This document shows, in pieces, positions 7,997 to 15,574 of a DNA stretch of 28,560 nt (positions within the stretch are counted from its first letter, which is position 1; every line of letters begins with the position of its first letter). A model generated the notes under the pieces. The model was not told the origin of the DNA and ran no database searches. It was given only the letters and a program-made list of their open reading frames with translations. A program made the translations under genes and the position numbers. Origin of the DNA: an uncultured Faecalibacterium sp. GTDB lineage: Bacteria > Bacillota > Clostridia > Oscillospirales > Ruminococcaceae. Location of the stretch: positions 1-28,560 of the forward strand of contig CAKSWG010000025.1 of assembly GCA_934511465.1 (NCBI GenBank), read 5' to 3'.

Positions 7997-9106
7997 TCAG
8001 CGTGCCTCCTTTTTTGCTGCTTTGACGTTGTTCAGGAAGCGGTCGAACAGAAACTCGGTATCCTTGGGGCCGCCGTTTGCTTCCGGGTGGAACTGCACGG
8101 TAAAGCAGTTCCACTTCTTGTACTTGATGCCCTCACAGGTGCCGTCGTTGGCGTTCACCTGTGCCACCTCGCCCATCTCGGCGGGCAGCTCGTCGCCCAC
8201 CACAGCGTAGCCGTGGTTCTGGCTGGTGATAAAGGTGCGGCCGGACTCAAAGTCGGTCACAGGCTGGTTGGCACCGCGGTGGCCGTACTTCAGCTTCATG
8301 GTCTTGGCACCCGCTGCCAGAGCACTCAGCTGGTGGCCCAGACAGATGCCGAAGGTGGGGATGTTCAGTGCAAAGATCTGCTTGAGGTTCTCGATGACCT
8401 CCACCGGCTCGGCGGGGTCACCGGGGCCGTTGGACAGCATGATGCCGTCCGGGTTCAGAGCTTTGATTTCCTCTGCCGTTGCAAAGGCGGGCATGACGGT
8501 CACCTTGCAGCCGCGCTTGACAAGGCAGCGCACAATGTTCCGCTTGCAGCCGTAGTGCATCAGTACGATATGGGTCTCGCCCTGCGGATTGAACACCTCG
8601 GGGGCAGCGCAGGTCACGTTCTTCACCGCATCGGTGACGGCATAGGCGCGGATCTGAGCCAGCAGAGCCTCGGTCTCGGCCTTGTTGGCCGGGTCGGCGG
8701 GGTCAAAGGTGGTCAGGATGGCGCCGTTCATCACGCCGCTCTCCCGGATGATGCGGGTCAGGTGGCGGGTATCGATGCCCTCGATGCCGATGGTGTTGTT
8801 CTTTTTCAAAAAGCTGTCCAGCGTCTCTTCACAGCGCCAGTTGGAGGGGGTGGTGCAGGCCTCGCGCACGATGTAGCCCTTTGCCCAGATGCGGTCGGAC
8901 TCCATGTCGTCCTTATTCATGCCGTAGTTGCCGATAAGGGGGTAGGTCTGGGTGATGATCTGGCCGTAGTAGCTGGGGTCGGTCAGAGTCTCCTGAAAGC
9001 CCACCATACCGGTGGCAAAGACCACCTCGCCCACGGTGACGCCCTCGGCACCCACCGACTGGCCGGCAAAGACCATGCCATTTGCCAAAAGAAGATATGC
9101 GTTCAT
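7997..9106 (-). CDS. carA: Carbamoyl-phosphate synthase small (glutaminase) subunit
   Basis: The 369-residue protein has an N-terminal CPSase_sm domain (about 1-135, with GMVGFQETLTDPSYYGQI). A class-I glutamine amidotransferase domain follows: nucleophile Cys in FGICLGHQ and the His/Glu pair in QFHPEA. It hydrolyses glutamine and channels ammonia to CarB. It lies 21 bp downstream of pyrE and one base before carB. Placing carAB after pyrE, rather than before pyrK as in Bacillus, is notable but not rare in clostridia. Confidence 0.98.
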   Translation of the reverse strand: MNAYLLLANGMVFAGQSVGAEGVTVGEVVFATGMVGFQETLTDPSYYGQIITQTYPLIGNYGMNKDDMESDRIWAKGYIVREACTTPSNWRCEETLDSFLKKNNTIGIEGIDTRHLTRIIRESGVMNGAILTTFDPADPANKAETEALLAQIRAYAVTDAVKNVTCAAPEVFNPQGETHIVLMHYGCKRNIVRCLVKRGCKVTVMPAFATAEEIKALNPDGIMLSNGPGDPAEPVEVIENLKQIFALNIPTFGICLGHQLSALAAGAKTMKLKYGHRGANQPVTDFESGRTFITSQNHGYAVVGDELPAEMGEVAQVNANDGTCEGIKYKKWNCFTVQFHPEANGGPKDTEFLFDRFLNNVKAAKKEAR

Positions 9107-9127
9107 AGTTTTCCTCGTTTCAACACA

Positions 9128-9721
9128 TTACAGGGTCTGCTTTGCTTCCTGCTTCATCTTGCGGCTGCCCAGATGCACCAGCGGCAGCTTGCCCTCCTTG
9201 CAGATGGGGCACTCTTCCGGTGCGTAGTTGGGCAGGTCCAGCTTGAGGGCGCTTGCCACGATGGGAATGGGAGACGGAGCCTCGGGCTTGGTGCGGTCCA
9301 CCACGCAGGTGATGCCCACGCAGATACCGCCGTTCTCCTCAATGACCCGCTTGGTCTCCAGAGAGGAGATGCCGGTGGTGACCACGTCCTCAGCGATGAG
9401 GCACTTCTCACCCGGGTGGATGGCGAAGCGCTTCAGGGTCATCACATTGTCCACGCGCTCGGTGAAGATGGCGCGCTTGCCGGTCTGGCGGGCCAGCTCG
9501 TAGGCATAGACGATGCCGCCCATGGCAGGTCCCACGATCACATCCACGTCCATTTCCTTGACCTTATCTGCCACGCTCTTCATGACCTCGGCGCAGCGGT
9601 CGGGATACTGCTGCAGATAAGCCATCTGGCAGTATGCGCTGGAATGGCGGCCGGAGGACAGCAGGAAGTGACCTTCCAGGAACGCGTCACAGCTCTTCAG
9701 GATCTCAAGTGCTTCACTCAT
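9128..9721 (-). CDS. pyrE: Orotate phosphoribosyltransferase
   Basis: The 197-residue enzyme makes OMP from orotate and PRPP. The PRPP-binding signature CLIAEDVVTTGIS is at about 107-119 and the substrate loop includes SSGRHSS near the start. The C-terminal tail has a CPICKEG knuckle typical of one bacterial PyrE subgroup. It starts at 9721 behind GGGAG. Unlike the other pyr genes it has a 134-bp upstream gap containing a strong promoter (9764-9792), so pyrE-carA-carB can be transcribed separately from pyrC-F-K-D. Confidence 0.97.
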   Translation of the reverse strand: MSEALEILKSCDAFLEGHFLLSSGRHSSAYCQMAYLQQYPDRCAEVMKSVADKVKEMDVDVIVGPAMGGIVYAYELARQTGKRAIFTERVDNVMTLKRFAIHPGEKCLIAEDVVTTGISSLETKRVIEENGGICVGITCVVDRTKPEAPSPIPIVASALKLDLPNYAPEECPICKEGKLPLVHLGSRKMKQEAKQTL

Positions 9722-9763
9722 TGTACTTCTCCCTCTCTTTTATAAAAATGTCTTTTGAACGGT

Positions 9764-9792
9764 ATTGTACCACGCTTTTGCGTGATTTGCAA
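9764..9792 (-). promoter_or_regulatory. Internal promoter for pyrE-carA-carB
   Basis: The minus strand reads TTGCAA (9787-9792), 17 bases, then TACAAT (9764-9769). The spacer holds a dyad, CACGC-AAAA-GCGTG. About 40 bases separate the -10 from the pyrE ATG. Confidence 0.75.
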
Positions 9793-9793
9793 A

Positions 9794-9839
9794 TTTATGC
9801 AGTAACTTTGTTTTTATGCGTATAAATCAGGATTTATGC
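9794..9839. promoter_or_regulatory. Three TTTATGC heptamers phased upstream of the pyrE promoter
   Basis: The plus strand has TTTATGC at 9794-9800, 9813-9819 and 9833-9839, spaced 19 and 20 bp, close to two helical turns. The nearest abuts the -35 hexamer. An ATAAATC-AG-GATTTAT dyad overlaps the outer copy (9822-9837). The arrangement looks like a binding array for a regulator or an UP-element-like region. The ligand or protein is unknown. Confidence 0.45.
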
Positions 9840-9855
9840 TGGTATATCAATTGGA

Positions 9856-10782
9856 TTATTCAGCATTCCGGGCACATCCGCGGATCTCGTCCAGCGTTTT
9901 CACGCCGTTCTTGTCCATCCATGCGGCCATCTCGTCCGCAATGGTCTCCATGGCGCGGGGGTTGGCAAAGTTTGCTGCACCCACCTGCACCGCCGTGGCA
10001 CCTGCCATGATGAATTCCAGTGCGTCACGGCCCGTGGCGATGCCGCCCAGACCCACCACCGGGATGTTCACAGCGCCCACGGCCTGCCACACCATGCGCA
10101 GGGCGATGGGCCGCACCGCCGGGCCGGACAGGCCCGCAAAGATGTTGTTGAACACCGGGCGGCGCTTTTCCAGATCGATGGCGCAGGCCTGGAAGGTGTT
10201 GGTCAGGCTGATGGCATCCGCACCGGCGGCTTCCACAGCCTTGCACATCTCGGGGATGTTCTCGGCCTGCGGGCTCAGCTTGACCATCAGGGGCTTTTTG
10301 CAGGCAGCGCGCACCATGCGCACCACCTCACCGGCAGCCGCGGCCTTGACGCCGTAGGCCATGCCGCCCACCTTGACGTTTGGGCAGGAGATGTTCAGCT
10401 CCACGATGTCCACTGCGCTGTCGCTCAGCATCGCGGCACCTTCCACATACTCTTCCTCGCTGTGGCCGCCAAGGTTGGCAATGGCCACCGTGCCGTACTT
10501 CTGCTTCAGTTCCAGCATCTCGGGCAGCTCCACGTCAATGAAGTGCTGCACGCCGGGGTTCTGCAGGCCGATGCTGTTGATGAGGCCGGAGGGGGTCTCC
10601 CACAGGCGCTCGCCCTTGTTGCCGTACTGGCCGTGCAGGGTCAGGCCCTTGCCGGAGATGCCGCCGATCTTGGCAAAGTCTGCCAGCTCTTCGTACTCCA
10701 CGCCGTAGCCCACGGTGCCGGACGCGCCGATGACCGGGCTGTTCATCACAAAGCCCAGCAGGTTGGTTTTCAGGTCTGCCAT
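9856..10782 (-). CDS. pyrD: Dihydroorotate dehydrogenase, class 1B catalytic subunit
   Basis: The 308-residue FMN enzyme oxidises dihydroorotate to orotate. NSPVIGASGTVGYG near the N-terminus, LNISCPNV at about 128-135 (the class-1 substrate-loop cysteine region), SLTNTFQA and VGLGGIATGRDALEFIMAGA (phosphate-binding FMN site) mark the family. The gene overlaps pyrK by one base (TGATG), and PyrK is the electron-transfer partner that defines the NAD-linked 1B type. The complex is soluble and cytoplasmic, suited to an anaerobe. Confidence 0.97.
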   Translation of the reverse strand: MADLKTNLLGFVMNSPVIGASGTVGYGVEYEELADFAKIGGISGKGLTLHGQYGNKGERLWETPSGLINSIGLQNPGVQHFIDVELPEMLELKQKYGTVAIANLGGHSEEEYVEGAAMLSDSAVDIVELNISCPNVKVGGMAYGVKAAAAGEVVRMVRAACKKPLMVKLSPQAENIPEMCKAVEAAGADAISLTNTFQACAIDLEKRRPVFNNIFAGLSGPAVRPIALRMVWQAVGAVNIPVVGLGGIATGRDALEFIMAGATAVQVGAANFANPRAMETIADEMAAWMDKNGVKTLDEIRGCARNAE

Positions 10783-11555
10783 CAGAAGAACACCTCCGTT
10801 GCATCAAATACCGGGCCGTTCTTGCACACGCTCTTGCCCTCGCCGCCCTTGGTCTCGCAGGTGCAGCCAAGGCAGGCGCCAATGCCGCAGGCCATCTTCT
10901 TTTCCATGCTCACAAAGCAGGGGGTGCCTTTCTCAGCACACAGGCGGGCGGCGTTCTTCATCATGACCGTGGGGCCGCACACCAGCACCACGTCGTAGTC
11001 GGCGGGGTCGTACAGCTGGGTGACAAAGCCGTGGAAGCCCACCGCGCCGGTGTCGGTGGACACCTTGACGAGGTTTGCGATCTCGCGGTACTCCTCCATA
11101 CAGTAGGGGGCATCCCGGAAGCCGAAGAACACATCCGGCTTCACACCTGCCGCTGCCAGCTCGCGGGTGAGCTGGAACATGGGCGCGGTGCCGATGCCGC
11201 CGCCCACCACAGCGATTTTTTTGTACTTGCTCAGGATATCCGGCACATCAAAGCCGTTGCCCATAGGGCCGGTGAGCTGGAAGGTATCCTTCATTTTGAG
11301 CTGCGCAATCTTTTCCGTGCCCTCGCCCACCACCTGATACAGAAACTCGATGGTGCTGCTGTCCGGGTTCCAGCGGTGCACGCTGATGGGCCGGGACAGG
11401 AAGGGGGCTTCGTCTGCGCCCCATGCACGCAGGGTAAAGAACTGGCCTGCGTGGGGTGCGTGGTCGCGGTCCGGCCAGACCACCGTCAGCAGACGGATGT
11501 CCGGGGCAATGACCTCATTGCGCAGGACAGTGGCTTCACAGCAGGCTGCACGCAT
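10782..11555 (-). CDS. pyrK: Dihydroorotate dehydrogenase electron transfer subunit (FAD, 2Fe-2S)
   Basis: The 257-residue partner of PyrD passes electrons to NAD. It has a ferredoxin-reductase FAD domain with the RPISVH motif, an NAD-binding GGGIGTAPMF loop, and a C-terminal CGIGACLGCTC...C cluster motif for the 2Fe-2S centre. I choose the ATG at 11555, preceded by GGAGG with 9-base spacing, over an upstream TTG at 11561. The start overlaps the last 20 bases of pyrF, so the two are coupled. Confidence 0.96.
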   Translation of the reverse strand: MRAACCEATVLRNEVIAPDIRLLTVVWPDRDHAPHAGQFFTLRAWGADEAPFLSRPISVHRWNPDSSTIEFLYQVVGEGTEKIAQLKMKDTFQLTGPMGNGFDVPDILSKYKKIAVVGGGIGTAPMFQLTRELAAAGVKPDVFFGFRDAPYCMEEYREIANLVKVSTDTGAVGFHGFVTQLYDPADYDVVLVCGPTVMMKNAARLCAEKGTPCFVSMEKKMACGIGACLGCTCETKGGEGKSVCKNGPVFDATEVFF

Positions 11556-12402
11556 GAGCAATGGCCTCCTTCATATTCACGCATTCGTTGTAAGCGGCTT
11601 CGTCAAAGGCAGTGCCCGGCTGCTTTTTGTAGGCCAGCAGGATGCCGCGGCTGGAGTTGACCACGCCGCCGTTGCCCTTGGTAAGATACTGGGCAATGTC
11701 CTCGGCCTTGCCGCCCTGTGCGCCGTAGCCGGGGATCAGGAAGAAGCTGTCCTGATACTTTGCGCGGATCTCGGTGGCCTCCTCGATGTGGGTGCCGCCG
11801 ATGACCAGACCGATGGAGGAGTAGCCGTGCTCGCCCATGTAGTCCTTGCCCAGAGCGTTCAGCTTGTCGCCCACCAGATCGTAGACGTGGCGGCCGTCGG
11901 CCAGCTTCTCGTACTCAAAGTCCTTGGCACCGCCGTTGGAGGTGCGGCAGAGCACGAACATGCCCTTGCCCTGCTTTTCGGCGTAGGGCAGGTAGGGGCT
12001 GATGGAATCCAGACCCATATAGGGTGCCAGCGTGACGAAATCGCTCTCGAAATCGCCGGTAAAGTGACCCATGGCGTACATCTCGGCGGTCTTGGCAATG
12101 TCGCCGCGCTTGATGTCGGCAATCACCGGCACACCTGCCTCGCGCACCGCCTTCAGGGTGTCGGCGTAGGCCTTCATGCCCTCAAGACCCAGAGACTCGT
12201 AGTAAGCGATCTGCACCTTGTAGCAGCCTGCCACGGCCTTGGTGGCGTCAATGAGCTTCTTGTTGAAGCGCACGATGTTTTCGCCGCGGGACAGGGTGCT
12301 GTCCACAAAATCGGCGGGCAGGTAGCTGAAGTCGGTGTCCAGACCCACGCACACCGGGCCGCGGGCTTCCACAGCTTCGTACAGTTTATCCATGTTGGTC
12401 AT
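11536..12402 (-). CDS. pyrF: Orotidine-5'-phosphate decarboxylase (type 2)
   Basis: The 288-residue enzyme decarboxylates OMP to UMP, the last step of the pathway. The catalytic D-x-K-x-x-D motif is seen as ADIKRGDI at about residues 95-102. VGLDTDFSYLP near the N-terminus and IPGYGAQGG near the C-terminus are typical of the longer type-2 family. The start at 12402 has TCCTCCT-complement (AGGAGGA) eight bases upstream. A longer reading to 12462 has no such site and spans the intergenic gap after pyrC. Confidence 0.96.
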   Translation of the reverse strand: MTNMDKLYEAVEARGPVCVGLDTDFSYLPADFVDSTLSRGENIVRFNKKLIDATKAVAGCYKVQIAYYESLGLEGMKAYADTLKAVREAGVPVIADIKRGDIAKTAEMYAMGHFTGDFESDFVTLAPYMGLDSISPYLPYAEKQGKGMFVLCRTSNGGAKDFEYEKLADGRHVYDLVGDKLNALGKDYMGEHGYSSIGLVIGGTHIEEATEIRAKYQDSFFLIPGYGAQGGKAEDIAQYLTKGNGGVVNSSRGILLAYKKQPGTAFDEAAYNECVNMKEAIAHACSLL

Positions 12403-12466
12403 TTGGGTGTTCCTCCTGTTTGCTCTCTTATCTGTTTTATATCCTATTGTTTTGTGAAACATTTTC

Positions 12467-13657
12467 TCAGTTCTCTGCCTGATAGGTCAGCTTGCCGCCC
12501 TTGATGGTGGCGCAGACTTTGCCAAACAGCTGGGCCCCGTCGAACGGGGTGTTGTGGCTCTTGGAATGCAGCTTGTCCTTGTCCACGGTATAGGGGGTAT
12601 CCAGATCCACCAGCACAAAGTCCGCGTCGTAGCCCGGCTCCAGCTGGCCCTTGGCAAGGCCAAGGATCTCCGCAGGGCGGGTGCTCATCAGGTGCACCAG
12701 CACTTCCAGCGGCAGGCCCTCCTGCTTGCAGAGCTTGGTGTAGCAGACGCCGAAAGCGGTCTCGCTGCCCACCATGCCTGCCATGCCCTTCAGCTTGTCC
12801 TCTTCGGAGTGGGGCGCGTGGTCAGTGGCAATGGCATCCACGATGCCGCTGCGGATGCCGTCCACCAGCGCCTGCACATCGTCAGCGGTGCGGATGGGCG
12901 GGTTCACGCGGTAGTCGCAGGTGTCATTGGTGAACCACAGGTGGTGCGGCGTCACCTCGCAGGTGACGGGTGCGCCCCGCAGCTTTGCCATCTGGATGGC
13001 ATCCAGCGCACCGCGGGTGGACACATGGCACATGTGGAGCTTTGTCTGATAGTATTCGCTCAGCCAGCAGTTGCGCACCGTCTCGATGTCCTCGGCCAGA
13101 CGGTAGTCCCACGGGCTGATCTCCATATCCTCGGCGTGGCTCATCACGGTGATGTCCTTCTGGGTGCAGATGGCAAAAGCCTTTGCCATGGTGGCATTGT
13201 CCTGCACGCCGTGGCCGTCCTCGGTGATGAACTTCACACCGGCAGGCAGGGTCTTGAGGTGGTCGATGCTCACACCGTCAAAGTTCTCGGTGATGGAGAC
13301 GGTCTGGTTCACATCGCACAGGCCTACCTCGGCAGCTTTCTGCTCCACCAGAAACGCCTGTACCGCGCTGGAGCACACCGGTTTTGTGTTGGGCATCAGG
13401 TTCACGAAGGTATAGCCGCCTGCGGCGGCGGCGCGGCTGCCGGTCTCCACATCCTCCTTGTACTCAAAGCCTGGCGTGCGCCAGTGGCAGTGCAGGTCCA
13501 CAAAGGCAGGCAGCACGGTCAGACCGCCGGCATCAATGACCGTTTCGTTCTCCCCGGCCAGCGCTTCCAGCTGCTGACCCACAGCGGCGATCTTGCCATC
13601 TTTCACATATACTTCCAGCGGGCGTCCTTCGGTGTTCACGGCGTTTACAAGCAGCAT
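12467..13657 (-). CDS. pyrC: Dihydroorotase
   Basis: The 396-residue metal-dependent amidohydrolase cyclises carbamoyl aspartate to dihydroorotate. Metal ligands are visible in DLHCHWR (about 55-60), MSHAED, HMCHVSTRGA and ATDHAPHSEEDK. It is first in the pyr operon. The start at 13657 is chosen because GGAGGAG lies just upstream of that ATG; the ATG at 13675 would put that site inside the gene. Upstream are the leader peptide and attenuator at 13711-13832. pyrB (aspartate transcarbamoylase), normally beside pyrC, is not in the window. Confidence 0.96.
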   Translation of the reverse strand: MLLVNAVNTEGRPLEVYVKDGKIAAVGQQLEALAGENETVIDAGGLTVLPAFVDLHCHWRTPGFEYKEDVETGSRAAAAGGYTFVNLMPNTKPVCSSAVQAFLVEQKAAEVGLCDVNQTVSITENFDGVSIDHLKTLPAGVKFITEDGHGVQDNATMAKAFAICTQKDITVMSHAEDMEISPWDYRLAEDIETVRNCWLSEYYQTKLHMCHVSTRGALDAIQMAKLRGAPVTCEVTPHHLWFTNDTCDYRVNPPIRTADDVQALVDGIRSGIVDAIATDHAPHSEEDKLKGMAGMVGSETAFGVCYTKLCKQEGLPLEVLVHLMSTRPAEILGLAKGQLEPGYDADFVLVDLDTPYTVDKDKLHSKSHNTPFDGAQLFGKVCATIKGGKLTYQAEN

Positions 13658-13710
13658 CGCGGTCTCCTCCTGCATTCAGGTTTATTTTTGGTGTTTTCCG
13701 GCATACGGGC

Positions 13711-13742
13711 AAAAAAAAACTTTTCCCCGCAAAGGGAAAAGC
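13711..13742 (-). terminator. Attenuator terminator of the pyr operon
   Basis: The minus strand has CTTTTCCC pairing with GGGAAAAG around a six-base loop, followed directly by nine T residues (13719 to 13711). It lies between the operon promoter and pyrC, so the operon is expressed only on readthrough. The stem begins three bases after the leader-peptide stop codon, so a ribosome at that stop would cover it. There is no PyrR-type anti-antiterminator box in the leader. Confidence 0.85.
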
Positions 13743-13832
13743 TCACGTTGCAAAAAAAGGAAACAACGAACCCACGGCAAAACCGGATGCGAACTGCTTG
13801 TTCAGTTTGGTACACATCGCGCTTTTCTGCAT
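13743..13832 (-). CDS. pyr operon leader peptide (29 aa), putative UTP-sensing attenuation
   Basis: A 29-codon open frame starts at an ATG with AAAGGAG about nine bases upstream (13842-13848). It ends in TGA at 13743, three bases before the attenuator stem. Its last ten codons are U-rich, reading UCG UUG UUU CCU UUU UUU, with a run of seven U. This is the layout of the E. coli pyrBI and pyrE attenuators: low UTP makes RNA polymerase pause in the U-tracts, the trailing ribosome catches up and blocks the terminator. The peptide sequence itself probably does not matter. Position, ribosome binding site and hairpin are seen; the mechanism is inferred by analogy. Confidence 0.7.
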   Translation of the reverse strand: MQKSAMCTKLNKQFASGFAVGSLFPFFAT

Positions 13833-13872
13833 GGTGCTGTCTCCTTTTATAAGTCTGGAATCTTTTCATAAT

Positions 13873-13902
13873 ATTTTAGCATAGAAGCGCGAAATGTGTC
13901 AA
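13873..13902 (-). promoter_or_regulatory. Main promoter of the pyr operon
   Basis: The minus strand has a perfect TTGACA (13897-13902), 18 bases, then TAAAAT (13873-13878). It predicts a leader RNA of about 150 nt that contains the leader peptide and attenuator. Confidence 0.8.
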
Positions 13903-14028
13903 TGCTTCCGCATATATTTTGTTGCAAAAAGGTTTGCCGCTTCCCTCCCGGAATTTTAGCTACTCTACCCAAAAGCAGTTTTTCCCTGCCAGATTCCGGG
14001 TTAGTCATGTCAATTCCTAGCATATTGC

Positions 14029-14060
14029 TGTACATTCCCGTCCGGGTGTGCTATTATAAT
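14029..14060 (+). promoter_or_regulatory. cysE promoter (extended -10)
   Basis: An extended -10, TG-C-TATTAT (14049-14057), overlaps a perfect TATAAT at 14055-14060. A weak -35, TGTACA (14029-14034), is 17 bases from TATTAT. Between this and the divergent pyr promoter is an 8-bp inverted repeat, CCCGGAAT (13947-13954) with ATTCCGGG (13993-14000), of unknown role. The roughly 90-base 5'-UTR shows no riboswitch or T-box that I recognise. Confidence 0.55.
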
Positions 14061-14150
14061 ATGGTCAAAAGAGTCAGAGGCTGTTTTCATGGCAGAGGCG
14101 TGATTTTTTCAGAGCAGCTTCATCGGAATCAGGAAAGAGAGGGTTTTCCC

Positions 14151-14822
14151 ATGGGTTTGTTGGAGGACGCGCGGAACATCCAGCGCAAGGACCCCGCTGC
14201 ACGCAACGTGCTGGAGGTCATTTTGCTGTATCCGGGCTTTCACATTCTGGTGTATCACCGCATTGCGCACTGGCTGTACCGGCATAAGCGCTTTTTCCTT
14301 GCCCGCTGGGTCAGCCAGCACGGACGCCGCCGCACCGGCATCGAGATCCACCCCGGTGCCACCATCGGCAGATGCCTGTTCATCGATCACGGTATGGGCA
14401 TCGTGTTCGGTGAGACCTGTGAGATCGGGGACAACTGCACCATCTACCACGGCGTCACTCTGGGCGGCACCGGCAAGGACACCGGCAAGCGCCACCCCAC
14501 TCTGGGCAACAACGTGCTGATCGGTGCAGGCACCAAGGTCCTTGGCCCGGTGTATATCGGGGACAACTCCCGCATCGGCGCAGGCAGCGTGGTGCTGCGC
14601 AATCTGCCCGCCAACTGCACCGCCGTGGGCGTGCCCGCCGAGGTGGTGCGCATCAACAACAAGGCCGTGAACCCGGCGGACGATCTGGATCAGCAGGATC
14701 TGCCGGATATCGTAGCCCAGCGCCTGACCGATCTGGACCGCCGCCTCGGCGCACTGGAAAACGCTGCGCAGGGCGACACCCCGCCCACGGCAGCGCAGAT
14801 CGCCGCACGGCAGAAGTCGTAA
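14151..14822 (+). CDS. cysE: Serine O-acetyltransferase
   Basis: The 223-residue enzyme makes O-acetylserine from serine and acetyl-CoA, the first step of cysteine synthesis. The left-handed beta-helix hexapeptide repeats are clear: [42 protein letters not shown], and [21 protein letters not shown]. The active-site histidines lie in DHG and YHGV. The start at 14151 follows AGGAAAGAGAGG; in-frame codons upstream cross the promoter. Its TAA stop overlaps the first bases of repeat copy B, and it converges on the DUF3842 gene. Confidence 0.95.
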   Translation: MGLLEDARNIQRKDPAARNVLEVILLYPGFHILVYHRIAHWLYRHKRFFLARWVSQHGRRRTGIEIHPGATIGRCLFIDHGMGIVFGETCEIGDNCTIYHGVTLGGTGKDTGKRHPTLGNNVLIGAGTKVLGPVYIGDNSRIGAGSVVLRNLPANCTAVGVPAEVVRINNKAVNPADDLDQQDLPDIVAQRLTDLDRRLGALENAAQGDTPPTAAQIAARQKS

Positions 14823-15133
14823 CGATTCAGAATGCCCTCCGCTTGCGCTCTGGGCATCTTCAGCGGAAGAATATTTTTATAATAGAGCAACAGCGGACAG
14901 CCTGCGGGCTGTCCGCTGTTGCATTTTCACGGAAAGGGTCCAAGAGGGAAACTTGATCTGTCTGTGCTCGTTTCCTGCGGAAACAGCCGCACAGCCGGGA
15001 AACAGGCCACTTCTTCATTGCGCCCGCTCCGGTGAAAAAGCAAGTCGGAAAATCCCGCAGGGTTTTCCGACTTGCAACTATAAAATATAAATTCCTTGAA
15101 TCATGCCCAGAGCGAGAGCGGAGGGCATTTTCA
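14821..15133. repeat. Long palindromic repeat element, copy B (complete)
   Basis: This 313-bp element fills the whole gap between two convergent genes. Its left end overlaps the cysE stop codon and its right end reaches the DUF3842 stop. Terminal stems ATGCCC/GGGCAT occur at 14832-14837 with 14852-14857, and 15103-15108 with 15123-15128. The left hairpin has a perfect 16-bp stem with loop TGCG (14887-14922). The right hairpin has a 16-bp stem with one G-T pair and loop CGCA (15040-15075). The middle hairpin (14962-14994) shares the TTCCTGCGGAA core of copy A. It may double as a bidirectional terminator. Confidence 0.85.
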
Positions 15134-15574
15134 ATAAACCCTTTTTCCGCAGCCTTCCCCGGCGCAGAGGGCCTTCACCTTCCGCACCGCAGCGGCCACC
15201 AGATCGCTGATGGGCTGCTCCGGCACACCCACGATATAGTTTTCGCAGTGGTTCACCGGGATGAGCACCCGTGTGGCATTGCTCTGGCACACAGCTGTGG
15301 CCATGGCGGGGGTGATCTCGCCCAGCAGAGCGTCTGCGATCACGATGCCAATGGGCCCCACGATGATATCCGCGCTGCGGCAGTTCACCACCACCGCATT
15401 TTCACCGGTGGCGGCACGCGGGGCACCCGCCTTGCGCATGGCATTTGCGGCCAGACTGTTGGTGCCCACGGCGGTGAGCCGGACTTCCGGGCACTGCGTG
15501 CTCAGCGCCGCCACCAGCTGTTTGCCAAGGCCCCCGCCCTGCCCGTCGATCACAAGCACATTCACTTGCTGCAT
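15131..15574 (-). CDS. DUF3842 family protein
   Basis: This 147-residue protein of unknown function is recognised by VLVIDGQGGGLGKQLV at the N-terminus, VGTNSLAANAMRKAGA, and ADIIVGPIGIVIADALLGEI. The glycine-rich start after a beta strand suggests a Rossmann-like nucleotide-binding fold; no reaction is known. Its ATG overlaps the dipeptidase stop by one base (TGATG), so the two are translationally coupled. Its own TGA lies at the edge of repeat copy B, so the last residues (RVY) may have been set by insertion of that repeat. Confidence 0.85.
   Translation of the reverse strand: MQQVNVLVIDGQGGGLGKQLVAALSTQCPEVRLTAVGTNSLAANAMRKAGAPRAATGENAVVVNCRSADIIVGPIGIVIADALLGEITPAMATAVCQSNATRVLIPVNHCENYIVGVPEQPISDLVAAAVRKVKALCAGEGCGKRVY

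Noticed and set aside
4753..8025. Very long plus-strand open frame (about 1090 codons) opposite carB
   Set aside because: It is antisense to carB/carA and its translation is low-complexity, rich in His, Val, Gly and Gln. It is produced by the GC-rich codon bias of the real gene, with no ribosome binding site or domain.
7937..9745. Long plus-strand frame opposite carA and pyrE
   Set aside because: A shadow frame with no recognisable domain; the minus-strand genes are unambiguous.
13833..13866. Possible PyrR-binding loop in the pyr leader (GATTCCAGACTT)
   Set aside because: Only the UCCAGA part resembles the consensus. The GAGG half and the required stem are missing.
13870..14150. T-box or S-box upstream of cysE
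   Set aside because: I could not find a T-box sequence or an S-box core; only the promoter and a small inverted repeat are visible.
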